NCBI GenBank assembly: GCA_036567965.1
Contig: DATCTN010000018.1
Span: 1-64,000 of the forward strand
From: Candidatus Kryptoniota bacterium
Lineage (GTDB): Bacteria > Bacteroidota > Ignavibacteria > Kryptoniales > JAKASW01
Reading direction: 5' to 3'
DNA: 64,000 nt
Part shown: one piece after another, positions 52,113 through 61,529 of the stretch
How the letters are laid out: each line of letters begins with the position of its first letter
How positions within the stretch are numbered: the stretch's first letter is position 1
Translations under genes and position numbers: made by a program
The notes under the pieces: generated by a model
Told to the model about the DNA's origin: nothing
Database searches by the model: none
The model's input: only the letters and a program-made list of their open reading frames with translations

Positions 52113-53785
52113 TGCACATCCTCCTCGACGAGCTCCATCGCCTCGCGCGGGCACTCGTTCACACATATCCCGCATCCTTTGCAATGGTCATAGTCGATCG
52201 AGTATTCGCCGAACTCGTCTTTGCGAATTGACACGTCTGGACAAAAGGTCATGCAAATGTCGCAGTGGAGACACGTTCCGCAGTTGAAGCACCTCTCCAC
52301 TTCCCTGATCGCTTCCAGTTCCGCTATTGTCTTGTTGACTTCATTGAAAGAAATCCTGCTCCTTGCAAGAGTGATCCTTGGGACCGCAATTCTTGTTTCG
52401 TGGGGGAAATAGAATGTATTTATGTCCTCAGGCTTAACCACCTCAGGGATTCCGTCGTCCAACTTTGTTTTCCAGCCGAGGAATTCATCAATTGAAGCAG
52501 CTGCATCCTTTCCCGCGCGGATCGCGTTTACGACAGTTCCGTTGGGATTTGTCGCGGCATCGCCTCCGGCGAAAATTCCCGGTACACCTGTAGCATGGTC
52601 TTCGTCGACAAACACACGTACACCTTTTTTCAAAAATGAATACGGGAGAAAAGAAAGTTCAGGTTCTTCGCCAATTGCCGAAATGACGGTATCACCTTTG
52701 ATCGAGAGATGTGAATGCGCGATCGGAATCGGAGTACGTCTACCGCTCGCGTCCGGCTCACCTAGTTTCATCCGCTGGAGTTGGATGCCTGAAACCTTCT
52801 TCCTGATTGTTGTTACTTTCACCGGTGCAACAAGGAATTCGAACTTTACCCCTTCCTTCTCGGCCTCTTCGATTTCTTCAGGAACCGCCGGCATTTCGGC
52901 CCTGGTACGCCGGTAGAGTATAGTGACCCTCTTTCCGAGTCTTAGCGCGCTTCTCGCGGCATCGATTGCCGTATTGCCGCCTCCGACAACAAGCACGTTC
53001 CGGCCGATTCTCGGTTGATTCCCGATACTCAATTGATATAAGAAACCGACTCCGGAAAATACACCGGCTGCTTCTTCGCCTTCGATTTCCATCTTCTTGC
53101 TGCGCCCGGCACCGACTGCGGCGAACACCGCATCATAACGCTCAAGGTCGCTCCATGGCACGTTCGCCCCGATTTGCGAATCGACTTTTATCTGCACTCC
53201 GAGACTTGTGATGTCAGCGATCTCTTTATCCAGGACATTCCTCGGGAGGCGATAATTAGGAATTCCGTACCGGAGCATTCCGCCCGGTTCGTGCTCCGAT
53301 TCGAAGACAGTTACTCGATACCCTTTTCTAGCAAGCTGGTACGCGCACGAGAGACCCGCCGGTCCTGAACCGATGACAGCTACTTTTTCACTCTTAGGCG
53401 ATACCGCGGCTGGAGGAAGTTTCTTGATGTGGAAGTTCTTGTCTGCAACAAATCGTTCGATATTATGCACTCCGATTGCCTCATCGTACGGCGCCCTGTT
53501 GCATTTCCCCTCGCACGGATGGTAACATACCCTTCCCGTGACGCCCGGGAGTGGATTGTCTTCGAGAATCTTGAACCATGCTTCCTCATATTTCTGTTGT
53601 CTGACCAGTTCAAAGTAATCGGGTATCTTTTCGCCAGCCGGGCAACTCACCGAGCAGGGAGAAGTTTTCGTCTTATAGATTGGTCTGACATGACGCCAGC
53701 TCCCGGTAGGAATTTTTCTGGTCGACTCCAGCGAGAATGCCAGCGGCGGCATTTCTTCGACGGTGGTGAATTTATATTTTTCCAT
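52103..53785 (-). CDS. GltD-like NAD(P)H flavoprotein fused to PorD-type 2x[4Fe-4S] domain
   Basis: This 560-residue protein is built like the glutamate-synthase small chain. It has an N-terminal cysteine cluster (CSVSCPAGEKIPDYF...VCYHPCEGKCNR), an FAD site (VAVIGSGPAGLSCAYQLARKG), an NAD(P) site (VLVVGGGNTAIDAARSALRLGKRVTILYRR) and the second FAD motif GIFAGGDAATNPNGTVVNAIRAG. The C-terminal 80 residues add two ferredoxin clusters, CFNCGTCLHCDICMTFCPD and CKGCGICVNECP, which is the PorD pattern. It sits exactly where porD would be, so it probably links the 2-oxoacid oxidoreductase to NAD(P)H. ATG 53785 is preferred over TTG 53794. Confidence 0.87.
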   Translation of the reverse strand: MEKYKFTTVEEMPPLAFSLESTRKIPTGSWRHVRPIYKTKTSPCSVSCPAGEKIPDYFELVRQQKYEEAWFKILEDNPLPGVTGRVCYHPCEGKCNRAPYDEAIGVHNIERFVADKNFHIKKLPPAAVSPKSEKVAVIGSGPAGLSCAYQLARKGYRVTVFESEHEPGGMLRYGIPNYRLPRNVLDKEIADITSLGVQIKVDSQIGANVPWSDLERYDAVFAAVGAGRSKKMEIEGEEAAGVFSGVGFLYQLSIGNQPRIGRNVLVVGGGNTAIDAARSALRLGKRVTILYRRTRAEMPAVPEEIEEAEKEGVKFEFLVAPVKVTTIRKKVSGIQLQRMKLGEPDASGRRTPIPIAHSHLSIKGDTVISAIGEEPELSFLPYSFLKKGVRVFVDEDHATGVPGIFAGGDAATNPNGTVVNAIRAGKDAAASIDEFLGWKTKLDDGIPEVVKPEDINTFYFPHETRIAVPRITLARSRISFNEVNKTIAELEAIREVERCFNCGTCLHCDICMTFCPDVSIRKDEFGEYSIDYDHCKGCGICVNECPREAMELVEEDVQWE

Positions 53786-53797
53786 TTGACTCAACCT

Positions 53798-54367
53798 TCA
53801 GTTTACACTAACATTCGATAGGATATTCACTTCATCATAAGCCTCGTACGCAGCTGCGGCGTTCTGATCTCGCATAATCGGTACACCTTCGCGGATCGCT
53901 TCGACAACCGCCTCGATTCCTACCACACCCGTGAATTTCGCGAACGCTCCAAGCACAGCCGTGTTGACTATCGGAATGCTTTTCGTCCCGAGGCTGTGCC
54001 TGACTGCGATGTCCGAGGCATCCACGGTAGCAATACGATATTCGTCCGGTAGATCCAACAACCCGGCCTGGGCGGACGAGTTCACAAGAATCGAACCGCC
54101 TTTCTTGAGTCCTGAGAATACATCGGTTGATTTAATAAGAGTCGCATCAAGAATGATGAGATGGTCGGGCTCATAAATCGCGGTGCGCAGCCTCACCGGC
54201 TTGTCGTCCACCCTGGTGAACGCGAGAACCGGCGCGCCTCTTCGCTCCACCCCGAATGAAGGGAACGATTGCGCAAACCGACCTTCCTTGAATATCGCGG
54301 AGGCAAGAATCTTTGCCGCGATCACTCCGCCTTGTCCACCTCTTCCGTGCATCCGAATTTCTATCAT
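53798..54367 (-). CDS. porG: Pyruvate/2-ketoacid:ferredoxin oxidoreductase gamma subunit
   Basis: This 189-residue gamma subunit contains IRMHGRGGQGGVIAAKILASAIFKEGRFAQSFPSFGVERRGAPVLAFTR, the hallmark of PorG/VorG. NTAVLGAFAKFTGVV and a C-terminal helical end follow. It is the first gene of the seven-gene operon, with AAAGGAGA before ATG 54367. Its gene order (gamma, delta-like, alpha, beta) matches classic four-subunit POR operons. Confidence 0.92.
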   Translation of the reverse strand: MIEIRMHGRGGQGGVIAAKILASAIFKEGRFAQSFPSFGVERRGAPVLAFTRVDDKPVRLRTAIYEPDHLIILDATLIKSTDVFSGLKKGGSILVNSSAQAGLLDLPDEYRIATVDASDIAVRHSLGTKSIPIVNTAVLGAFAKFTGVVGIEAVVEAIREGVPIMRDQNAAAAYEAYDEVNILSNVSVN

Positions 54368-54692
54368 CCTGTTCTCCTTTGTGGTTCGTCCATAGGATCA
54401 GCGAATTTTGTCCGCCTTTCCGGCTGTGGAACAAGGAACACGGATTTCAGAAGGTCAAATGCCGTGCCTGCGAACGATGGCCTTTAGGCGTGTTTAGGAG
54501 GCTTCGAGTCGAAACCCCAAAGAACGAATGAGACAACCTGCCACAGCCACCCCAACTCTTGAGGCCGACTTCCGGCCGATTGATTCCTGCTGTTGAAGGG
54601 AATAATTCCTCGTCGGACGCGATTTAACAGTGATTTTCAAGCCGGAACTCACGAAATTGTGCGTAACCCAAATTAAATCCTGAATTCTCAAA
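54368..54692. other. Divergent intergenic region
   Basis: This 325-bp gap lies between the oxidoreductase operon (minus) and the TatD fusion (plus). It must hold both promoters, but I find no convincing -35/-10 pair. A small GGCCG/CGGCC stem is present near 54563. No ORF here looks coding. Confidence 0.3.
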
Positions 54693-56114
54693 ATGCAGAA
54701 GAATGGCTTTGTCGATACGCACTCACATTTGAATCACGCCGACTACGAAAAAGTTGAAGAAGTAATTTCCAGAGCTTTGGATGCTAACGTCTTGAATTTC
54801 GTCGTTCCCGGATGGGACCTACCATCGAGCGAACGCGCAATAGAACTCTCACAGAAATTCCCCGGTGTTTATGCAGCCGTCGGCTTCCATCCTCATGACG
54901 CTTCGAAGGCTGACTCAGATTCTTTGAACAGAATCCGCGAGCTGTCGTCCCATGATAAGGTAGTGGCCATCGGGGAGATAGGACTTGATTACCATTACAA
55001 TCTCTCGCCTCCCCAAGTCCAGCGGAAAGTTCTTGAAGAGCAAATTGAAATTGCAAAGGAAGTTAAAATACCGGTCACACTGCACAACCGTGAATCGGAC
55101 TCGGACCTTCTTGAGATTCTCGAGCGACAGATATCGTCGGGCTGGAGCCTGAAAAAGAGATTTGATTACCAGTTAAAGACGCAGCCGCGGGGAGTACTTC
55201 ACAGTTTCAATTCGACCGTAGAAGTTGCAACTCGGGCCATAGAGATGGGCTTCTATTTAGGGATCAGCGGAATGATCACTTTCGGTAAGAAAGATTCCGA
55301 ATCGAATCTCCAGAAGACCGTAAGGAGTATCCAGCCTGAGCACTTCCTCCTGGAGACAGACGCACCATATCTCGCGCCCGCGCCTCACCGCGGCAAAAGA
55401 AATGAGCCCTCATATATACCTCTCATTGCGGAAAAAATTGCGACGCTCCAGGGATTTACTATTGAGGACATGCGCCGATGCACTTCATACAACGCCTACA
55501 AACTTTTCGGTATCGGGGATGTTCCGGAGCCGAGAATCACTTACCGGATAAAAGATTCATTGTACCTGAACCTGACTCTACGCTGCGACTCAGATTGTAT
55601 CTTCTGCGATCGCAAGGGCGAGGCCATGGTGAAGGGATACAATCTCCACATCGCGGATGAACCATCAGCAGCTCAACTAATTGAAGAGATCGCCGACCCG
55701 CTAAAGTACAAGGAAATAGTTTTCTGCGGTTACGGTGAGCCGACGATAAGACTGGACGTTGTCAGGGAGGTCGCGCGATACGTCAAGGAAAGAGGAGGCA
55801 GGACGCGATTGGATACTGACGGACACGGAAGCGTCATAAACCACAGAAACATTCTTCCCGAACTTCAAGGGATCATAGACTCGGTGTCGATCAGCCTGAA
55901 CTCGATTGACCCGACGGAATATCAGAAGTTGATGGGAGGGATTGACAAGCATCAGTGGCAAGCGATGATCGATTTCGCGCAGGAGGCCGGAAAGTTCATT
56001 CCTGAGGTGTTCATGTCGGTCGTGGGGCTGAACGGGCGAGAGGAAGCGAAGACAAGGGAATTTGTTGAAAATGAGATCGGCGCACAATTCAAAAATCGGC
56101 CGCTCTTTAGATAA
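54693..56114 (+). CDS. TatD-family hydrolase fused to a radical SAM domain
   Basis: Residues 1-270 are a complete TatD-type metal-dependent hydrolase/DNase: FVDTHSHLNH (His10, His12), GFHPHDAS, GEIGLDYHY, TLHNRE, GVLHSFNS and LLETDAPYLAPAPHRG. After a short linker, residues of about 285-473 form a radical SAM domain with the cluster motif CDSDCIFC (Cys298, Cys302, Cys305) and the SAM-binding FCGYGEPTIR. A separate TatD-linked radical SAM protein family is known to sit next to tatD; here both are one 473-residue chain. Substrate unknown. It stands alone on the plus strand. Confidence 0.9.
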   Translation: MQKNGFVDTHSHLNHADYEKVEEVISRALDANVLNFVVPGWDLPSSERAIELSQKFPGVYAAVGFHPHDASKADSDSLNRIRELSSHDKVVAIGEIGLDYHYNLSPPQVQRKVLEEQIEIAKEVKIPVTLHNRESDSDLLEILERQISSGWSLKKRFDYQLKTQPRGVLHSFNSTVEVATRAIEMGFYLGISGMITFGKKDSESNLQKTVRSIQPEHFLLETDAPYLAPAPHRGKRNEPSYIPLIAEKIATLQGFTIEDMRRCTSYNAYKLFGIGDVPEPRITYRIKDSLYLNLTLRCDSDCIFCDRKGEAMVKGYNLHIADEPSAAQLIEEIADPLKYKEIVFCGYGEPTIRLDVVREVARYVKERGGRTRLDTDGHGSVINHRNILPELQGIIDSVSISLNSIDPTEYQKLMGGIDKHQWQAMIDFAQEAGKFIPEVFMSVVGLNGREEAKTREFVENEIGAQFKNRPLFR

Positions 56115-56201
56115 AGTCTTCGTCGTGACTGTCCGCGCCGGCCGCAGCCGGCTGCGACGACCTCCGCAGAAGACCGGCTTCCGACGTGAGGGAGTGACTC
56201 G

Positions 56202-56230
56202 TTGTTTTTTTAATGACAACCCGATAATAT
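56202..56230 (+). promoter_or_regulatory. Possible promoter of the hybrid kinase gene
   Basis: TTGTTT (56202-56207) and TAATAT (56225-56230) are 17 bases apart; GATAAT at 56223-56228 is an alternative -10. The -35 match is weak and part of a T-run, so this is tentative. Confidence 0.3.
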
Positions 56231-56251
56231 TGCAGTTGACCTAATGCTGAA

Positions 56252-59200
56252 ATGGGACGCCTAATGAAGAATCAAAGGCCGCATACCAGGGAGCATGCGT
56301 TGGGCGGCGACGACCATCTTCTCGTATCTTTCACGAGAATCTGCGATTCCATCATCTCGGGATCCGACGTAGGTCCGGGGATTTCGGAATTTCAGAAGCT
56401 TCTCTCAGGTATCTGCGGAGTGAACTCGATATCGCTCTACATGCTCGACGAGCATACAGGCGATTTTGAGCTCGTGACCGGTTCAGGCAGCAACCACCAT
56501 CGGCCGGCCATCATTAGTAAGGACGGCGATGAGCCGCTCGCTTCTCTTTCCAAGCTGCGGGAGCCGATCCACTTGTACGGTAAATCCCCCGAGTTCGCCG
56601 GCATCAAGAAGAAGCTCCTTGTCGGGGACGGTGTAGAATCCATAGATGTATTTCCGCTCGAGTACCGGTCGAAACCGCTCGGCTTTCTGGTTGCTTCGTT
56701 TTCCTCGGAGCTCGGCCCGCAGGGAGATCATGGTCGGTCTACCAAGATTCTTGAAGCCGCCGCCTCACAACTCTCAATAACTCTTCATTCCCGGAACCTA
56801 AATACCCGCTACGAAACACTCCGCGAGAAATACGCTTCAGCACTTTCAGAGATCAGTTCGGCCATATTCATACTCGATCCGCGTTCCGGCAGAATACTCG
56901 AAGCGAACGAAGCTTTCTTCCGTTCGTTCGGTTACGAACCGTCCGACATCGGCACTCTTACCCTTTTCGATATGGTCACTGAGCCGAGGTCCGTGGTGGA
57001 GGCGAATCTCAAGAAGGGACTCGAAGAGGGACGGGTTCATATCCCTTCTAAATTGTACAAGCATAAGTCTGGAGGCGAAGTTGAAGTCGAGATAAAGGGA
57101 AAGAACATCACCTTCGGAGGATCAACTTTCTGTCTAGTGAATGCCGTCGACCTCACTGAAAAACGGAAGGCCCAGGAAGAGACGGAGCACCAGAGGAGAA
57201 GATACGAGAACTTCATACAAAACAGCGCAGAAGGTATCTGGAGAATTGAATTCACGGAGCCGATCAGTGTTCGCGGTGAAAATCGCGAGATCGCGAAACA
57301 GATCACCGAGAAAGGCGTCGTCGTCGAGTGCAACCAGGCACTCGCGGAAATGTATGGTTTTGACCGGCCCGACCAACTCATAGGAAGACACTCGCTGGAG
57401 TTTATTGCCGACGTGGAAGGTTTCATCGCATCGAAGATGAGATTCACGGAACAGAATTTTTCAATTACCAATATTGAGACAAAGGAGAAAGACAAGTTCG
57501 GTAACATTCACTATTTCGAGAATTCATATATAGGTGAAGTTTCTGCAAATCATCTCGTCAGGATCTGGGGAATTCAGAGAGATGTTACGGAGAAGCGGCG
57601 GCTTCAGGAACAGCTGCGTGCATCCGAGATACGATACAGAAACCTTGTCGAGCAAGCAAACGACATGGTCCTGCTCTTCAATAACCGCGGTGAATTTGTG
57701 TTCGCCAACAAGAGATTCTTCGAAATGACGCACTACGCCGCTGACGAAATATGGGGAAAACCGATCTCGATGCTGGTACACCCGGACAGTGCCTCAGATG
57801 TAATGCAAAAGATCCAGGAGCTGTTCTTGTCACCCGAACAGCACTTGAGACATACTGTCCGGCTCCTCACGAGGTTTAACGAGGAGCGGGTTGCAGAGCT
57901 CAGCATGACGACACTCCGGGCTGCCGACAAGGTCACGGGCATCCTCGCGATCGGTCGTGACGTGACACAGGAGCAGTCTGTGCGTAACGCGCTTCACGAG
58001 TCGGAGGAAAAATACAGAAGCCTTGTGGAGCATTCGCTCTTCGGAGTGCTTGTACTTCAAAACGAGAAAATAGTTTTTGCAAATCAGACTCTCAGCAGCC
58101 TTTTCGAAATGGATCTGTCGTCGCTCCAGGGAGCATCGATAGACTCGTTCGTGCATCCTAACGATTACGTCCAGCTCTCCGGAAAATTCGCAGAGGTTGC
58201 ATCGACACCGAACACTGATGTGAGATTCAACCTCCGGATAATGACACCCAGCGGGAGCATGAAAATGCTCGAAGGATGGGCGGCGGCGATAAGTTACATG
58301 GGCAAGCCGGCGATTCAGGCCGCGGTTGTCGACGTCACCGATACCAAGCGCCTCGAAGAACAGCTGATCCAGTCACAGAAAATGGAAAGTATCGGACAGC
58401 TGGCCAGCGGAATCGCTCATGATTTCAATAACCTTCTCGGTTCGATATATGGCGCGCTTGAAATCCTCAGAAGACGATACGGCGCCTCAGACCAGAACCT
58501 GAAAAAGTATATAGATATTCTCGACGGCTCGGCCCAGCGGGCCGCCGAACTGACTTCCCAGCTCCTGATGTTCTCCCGGCAAAGGGAAAGCAATATCAAG
58601 CCGGTACGAATGAACGACACGGTCAACGACACGATGAAGATTTTGACGAGAAGTATTGGGAAGAATATAAAGATTGAGTCTGCCCTTGATCCTACGCTTT
58701 TCACAATCGAAGCGGATACGAGCCAGCTGGAAAGCGTGATCCTGAACCTGAGCATCAATTCACGAGACGCGATGCCGAGCGGTGGAACATTGAGAATCGA
58801 AACCTCCAATATGGAGTTTGACCAGAGGATCACTCACCAGATTGCTGATGCCAAGCCCGGCAACTACGCCTGCTTGTCCGTTTCAGACACCGGCATCGGA
58901 ATGGATGAAGAGACGCAGAGAAAGATATTCGAACCGTTCTTCACTACAAAGCCGCTCGGAAAAGGCACCGGGCTCGGACTTTCGATTGTCTACGGAATCG
59001 TGAAGAATCACAGGGGATTCATCAATGTTTACAGCGAACCCGGAAGGGGCACGACATTCAGAATTTATCTTCCTGCTACCGATAAACTCCCGGTCGATGA
59101 AGCGACGGTAACATCCAAAGAGGTGCCGCACGGCAATGAGACAATTCTCCTGATAGATGATGAGTTGACTCTGCTTGACCTGACAAGAGAAATACTCGAA

Positions 59201-59506
59201 GGTCTCGGATACAGGGTGATGATTGCCGAGGGAGCGCTTGAAGGGATAAGGATCTACAAGGACAATCGCTCAGACGTGAACCTGGTCATACTCGATATGC
59301 TCATGCCGGAGATGACGGGGACAGAAGTCTATCCGATCCTCAAAAATATTAATCCCGACATTAATGTCCTCCTTGCAACCGGGCTTAACGTCGGCGAAAA
59401 GGTGGAGGACCTCCTCGCAATGGGTGTCACCGACGTCGTCGGCAAACCGTATTCCATCAGTGATCTGGCGGTTCACGTAAGGCACGCGCTCGACGGCAGC
59501 AGGTAG
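56252..59506 (+). CDS. Hybrid sensor histidine kinase/response regulator with GAF and PAS domains
   Basis: This 1084-residue protein has no clear membrane segment, so it is probably cytosolic. In order: a GAF-like domain at about 25-175, four PAS-like domains (about 195-305, 310-445, 455-575 and 580-700, three with recognisable PAC tails), a HisKA domain with phospho-acceptor His723 in GIAHDFNNLLG, and an HATPase with NLSINSRDAMPSGG and GTGLGLSIVYGIV. A C-terminal receiver has acidic pocket DDE, phospho-acceptor Asp1015 in VILDMLMP and Lys in VVGKPYS. No output domain or adjacent regulator is present, so the target is unknown. An in-frame ATG at 56264 is an alternative start. Confidence 0.9.
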   Translation: MGRLMKNQRPHTREHALGGDDHLLVSFTRICDSIISGSDVGPGISEFQKLLSGICGVNSISLYMLDEHTGDFELVTGSGSNHHRPAIISKDGDEPLASLSKLREPIHLYGKSPEFAGIKKKLLVGDGVESIDVFPLEYRSKPLGFLVASFSSELGPQGDHGRSTKILEAAASQLSITLHSRNLNTRYETLREKYASALSEISSAIFILDPRSGRILEANEAFFRSFGYEPSDIGTLTLFDMVTEPRSVVEANLKKGLEEGRVHIPSKLYKHKSGGEVEVEIKGKNITFGGSTFCLVNAVDLTEKRKAQEETEHQRRRYENFIQNSAEGIWRIEFTEPISVRGENREIAKQITEKGVVVECNQALAEMYGFDRPDQLIGRHSLEFIADVEGFIASKMRFTEQNFSITNIETKEKDKFGNIHYFENSYIGEVSANHLVRIWGIQRDVTEKRRLQEQLRASEIRYRNLVEQANDMVLLFNNRGEFVFANKRFFEMTHYAADEIWGKPISMLVHPDSASDVMQKIQELFLSPEQHLRHTVRLLTRFNEERVAELSMTTLRAADKVTGILAIGRDVTQEQSVRNALHESEEKYRSLVEHSLFGVLVLQNEKIVFANQTLSSLFEMDLSSLQGASIDSFVHPNDYVQLSGKFAEVASTPNTDVRFNLRIMTPSGSMKMLEGWAAAISYMGKPAIQAAVVDVTDTKRLEEQLIQSQKMESIGQLASGIAHDFNNLLGSIYGALEILRRRYGASDQNLKKYIDILDGSAQRAAELTSQLLMFSRQRESNIKPVRMNDTVNDTMKILTRSIGKNIKIESALDPTLFTIEADTSQLESVILNLSINSRDAMPSGGTLRIETSNMEFDQRITHQIADAKPGNYACLSVSDTGIGMDEETQRKIFEPFFTTKPLGKGTGLGLSIVYGIVKNHRGFINVYSEPGRGTTFRIYLPATDKLPVDEATVTSKEVPHGNETILLIDDELTLLDLTREILEGLGYRVMIAEGALEGIRIYKDNRSDVNLVILDMLMPEMTGTEVYPILKNINPDINVLLATGLNVGEKVEDLLAMGVTDVVGKPYSISDLAVHVRHALDGSR

Positions 59507-59520
59507 CCGTTCCCCAAAGA

Positions 59521-61461
59521 TCAGTTTAAGAAATTCCAGTTGACTCCGAACCCGAAGCTCCTATCGAGGGCCGGGTAAACCGGAGTGAGGACGTAGTCTT
59601 GGCCCGCTATGTTGAAGAATGTGAGGTAGAGAATCGCGTCGCCGATTTTCGCCTGGAGAAACACGTCGGAGCTTCCGAATGGCCCGAACTCGTCGATATT
59701 CGAAGGATAATAAATAAGCGCCTGCGAGTAGAATTCGCTTCCGCTGAATGTGCTCACAATGCTTCCGCGGATTCCGATCTTAAGGTTAAGATGGTTGTCA
59801 AACATTATTTCGTGAAGGTAGAGCTCTCCTTCCGCTGAATATTTTGGGAGAGTGTAAACCTGATTGCCGTCCACCTTCTCATAAGTGTAATTCAATTTGC
59901 CGTCCGCGACGAGTTTCCAGAAACTGACCTGCGCGTTCAAGTCGAGCCCATAAATATCGCGCGAAGAAAGATTGACGATCGATATTTGTGGATATGCAGG
60001 CTTACCGTTATAAACCTCGCGATAGTAAATCGGTTTGTCGATGCTTCTGAAGTAAGGCTTAATGTAATAGGAGACATTGTCACCTGCGTTTCCCGAAACA
60101 GTCAGCTGAAAGTCGCGGTCGGTCTCCGCAGTAAGTCCAGGATTGCCTGTAAAATTTTGTGTTACGAAATACTTCTCCGATTGACTTGGCAAATGTCTCG
60201 AAGAGCTGCCTCCAAGTTCCAATTTGAATTCATCACTCCCAACGCCGAAGGACGCACCGTAAGCCGGATAGAACTTGCTTTCCACAATGTCTCCCCTTCC
60301 GAATATACCTGCCGTCACGAAATTGAAAAGCCTGAATTCCTGATCGCCATAAATTGAAAACCGGGTTACGGAAGGTATCGAGGTAGAGGTATTGTAAGTG
60401 TCTTCATCTCTTTCAATCTCCCCGCCATAGTTCAATCTGCCGAGCGGGTTCACTTGACTTCCTCGTGAATCCAAGCCGTATTTCCTGCTATGGTTTGTAA
60501 GAGAGTACGGGATGCCGCCGTCACTGAAGATAAAATTGTAGTAGTCATAGTATGAAGTGGCGGAGATGAAATTGCTCGAATCGACCGGATCCGACTGGGA
60601 GTATGCCGCGCGCAGGTGATGCTGGAGATATGTGAGATCAGCTTGCTGGCTCCTCAGGTTTATCTGAAACTGATCAAAAGTGCTCGCGTCGATCGCGTAC
60701 GGCATCGCTCCGCCCGTCATTCCTCCCTTCGTCCGGTAGTAGAGTTCGGTCAGAGTAAATTGCTTGGTGGAATCAATGCTGTATCTGTATTTCGCTCTTA
60801 TATTTATCCCGTCGTAGACCGAATTTAAAAATCTTCCGTCAGTAGTCTGTCGTTCGAAGCCTGCGTCTAGATTTGAATTGAAACCGATGTTTTGGGAAAA
60901 AACTCCGTCGGTGATGAGATAGTTGTACGGCTCCTCGAGGTGCCTAATTTTTGAATACGGCTGCTGCTCGCTGTAGGATTGTGACTTAAAATTCACAAGC
61001 GCACCTGTGGAATTGAAATCATAGATCGGAGCCCTGAGTGCGTCTATATATTCAACGTCATTCATGAACTCCATTGGAATATGATACAGGTTCATGGTGG
61101 AAGTGGTCGGTTCATTCAGCGCGACCCCGTCAAGCGTGTACCGCGTGTAGTTTCCTCCGATACCGTCGAAAAATATTTCCGACGGATCACCGGGCTGATA
61201 CATGTTCGCGAGATATACGCCAGGGATTTTCCGGAGCACATCTCCGGAAAACGTGTAATCATTCCAAGCGATTCCCGAATCATTAATTGAATAAGACGGA
61301 ATTGTCATCACTGATCCGCTGTATAGAACGGGCTTCACCAGCGAGCCCAACGGGATACGCGCGGAATCCTGTTGTCCGTAAGAAGCTGATACCCCAAAAA
61401 AGATAAAAAAGATGATGAAGGACCGTGGTCGGAAAGGAAATGACTTCTGCTGATTAATCAT
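59521..61461 (-). CDS. TonB-dependent-receptor-like outer-membrane protein
   Basis: This 646-residue protein has a signal peptide (FIIFFIFFGVSASYGQQ). A plug-like region follows (DVLRKIPGVYLANMYQPGDPSEIFFDGIGGNYTRYTLDGVALNEP), then an aromatic-rich beta barrel ending FGFGVNWNFLN. Length and plug motifs fit TonB-dependent receptors, but no TonB box or carboxypeptidase-like domain is obvious. The ligand is unknown. It converges with the kinase gene (14-bp gap) and lies downstream of namZ. Confidence 0.75.
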   Translation of the reverse strand: MINQQKSFPFRPRSFIIFFIFFGVSASYGQQDSARIPLGSLVKPVLYSGSVMTIPSYSINDSGIAWNDYTFSGDVLRKIPGVYLANMYQPGDPSEIFFDGIGGNYTRYTLDGVALNEPTTSTMNLYHIPMEFMNDVEYIDALRAPIYDFNSTGALVNFKSQSYSEQQPYSKIRHLEEPYNYLITDGVFSQNIGFNSNLDAGFERQTTDGRFLNSVYDGINIRAKYRYSIDSTKQFTLTELYYRTKGGMTGGAMPYAIDASTFDQFQINLRSQQADLTYLQHHLRAAYSQSDPVDSSNFISATSYYDYYNFIFSDGGIPYSLTNHSRKYGLDSRGSQVNPLGRLNYGGEIERDEDTYNTSTSIPSVTRFSIYGDQEFRLFNFVTAGIFGRGDIVESKFYPAYGASFGVGSDEFKLELGGSSSRHLPSQSEKYFVTQNFTGNPGLTAETDRDFQLTVSGNAGDNVSYYIKPYFRSIDKPIYYREVYNGKPAYPQISIVNLSSRDIYGLDLNAQVSFWKLVADGKLNYTYEKVDGNQVYTLPKYSAEGELYLHEIMFDNHLNLKIGIRGSIVSTFSGSEFYSQALIYYPSNIDEFGPFGSSDVFLQAKIGDAILYLTFFNIAGQDYVLTPVYPALDRSFGFGVNWNFLN

Positions 61462-61479
61462 TCAAGTGACACAAAATAA

Positions 61480-61508
61480 ACAATACCCGCTAAAATGAAC
61501 AGCCGCAA
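61480..61508 (-). promoter_or_regulatory. Possible promoter of the outer-membrane receptor gene
   Basis: On the minus strand, TTGCGG (61508-61503) and TATTGT (61485-61480) are 17 bases apart, about 20 bases before the receptor start codon. The match is moderate. Confidence 0.35.
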
Positions 61509-61529
61509 TTTCAGGTAGATGCGAATATT

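Noticed and set aside
56130-56160. GCCGGC-CGCA-GCCGGC hairpin after the TatD fusion as an intrinsic terminator
   Set aside because: The stem is short and the nearest T-run is about 50 bases away, so it does not make a proper terminator.
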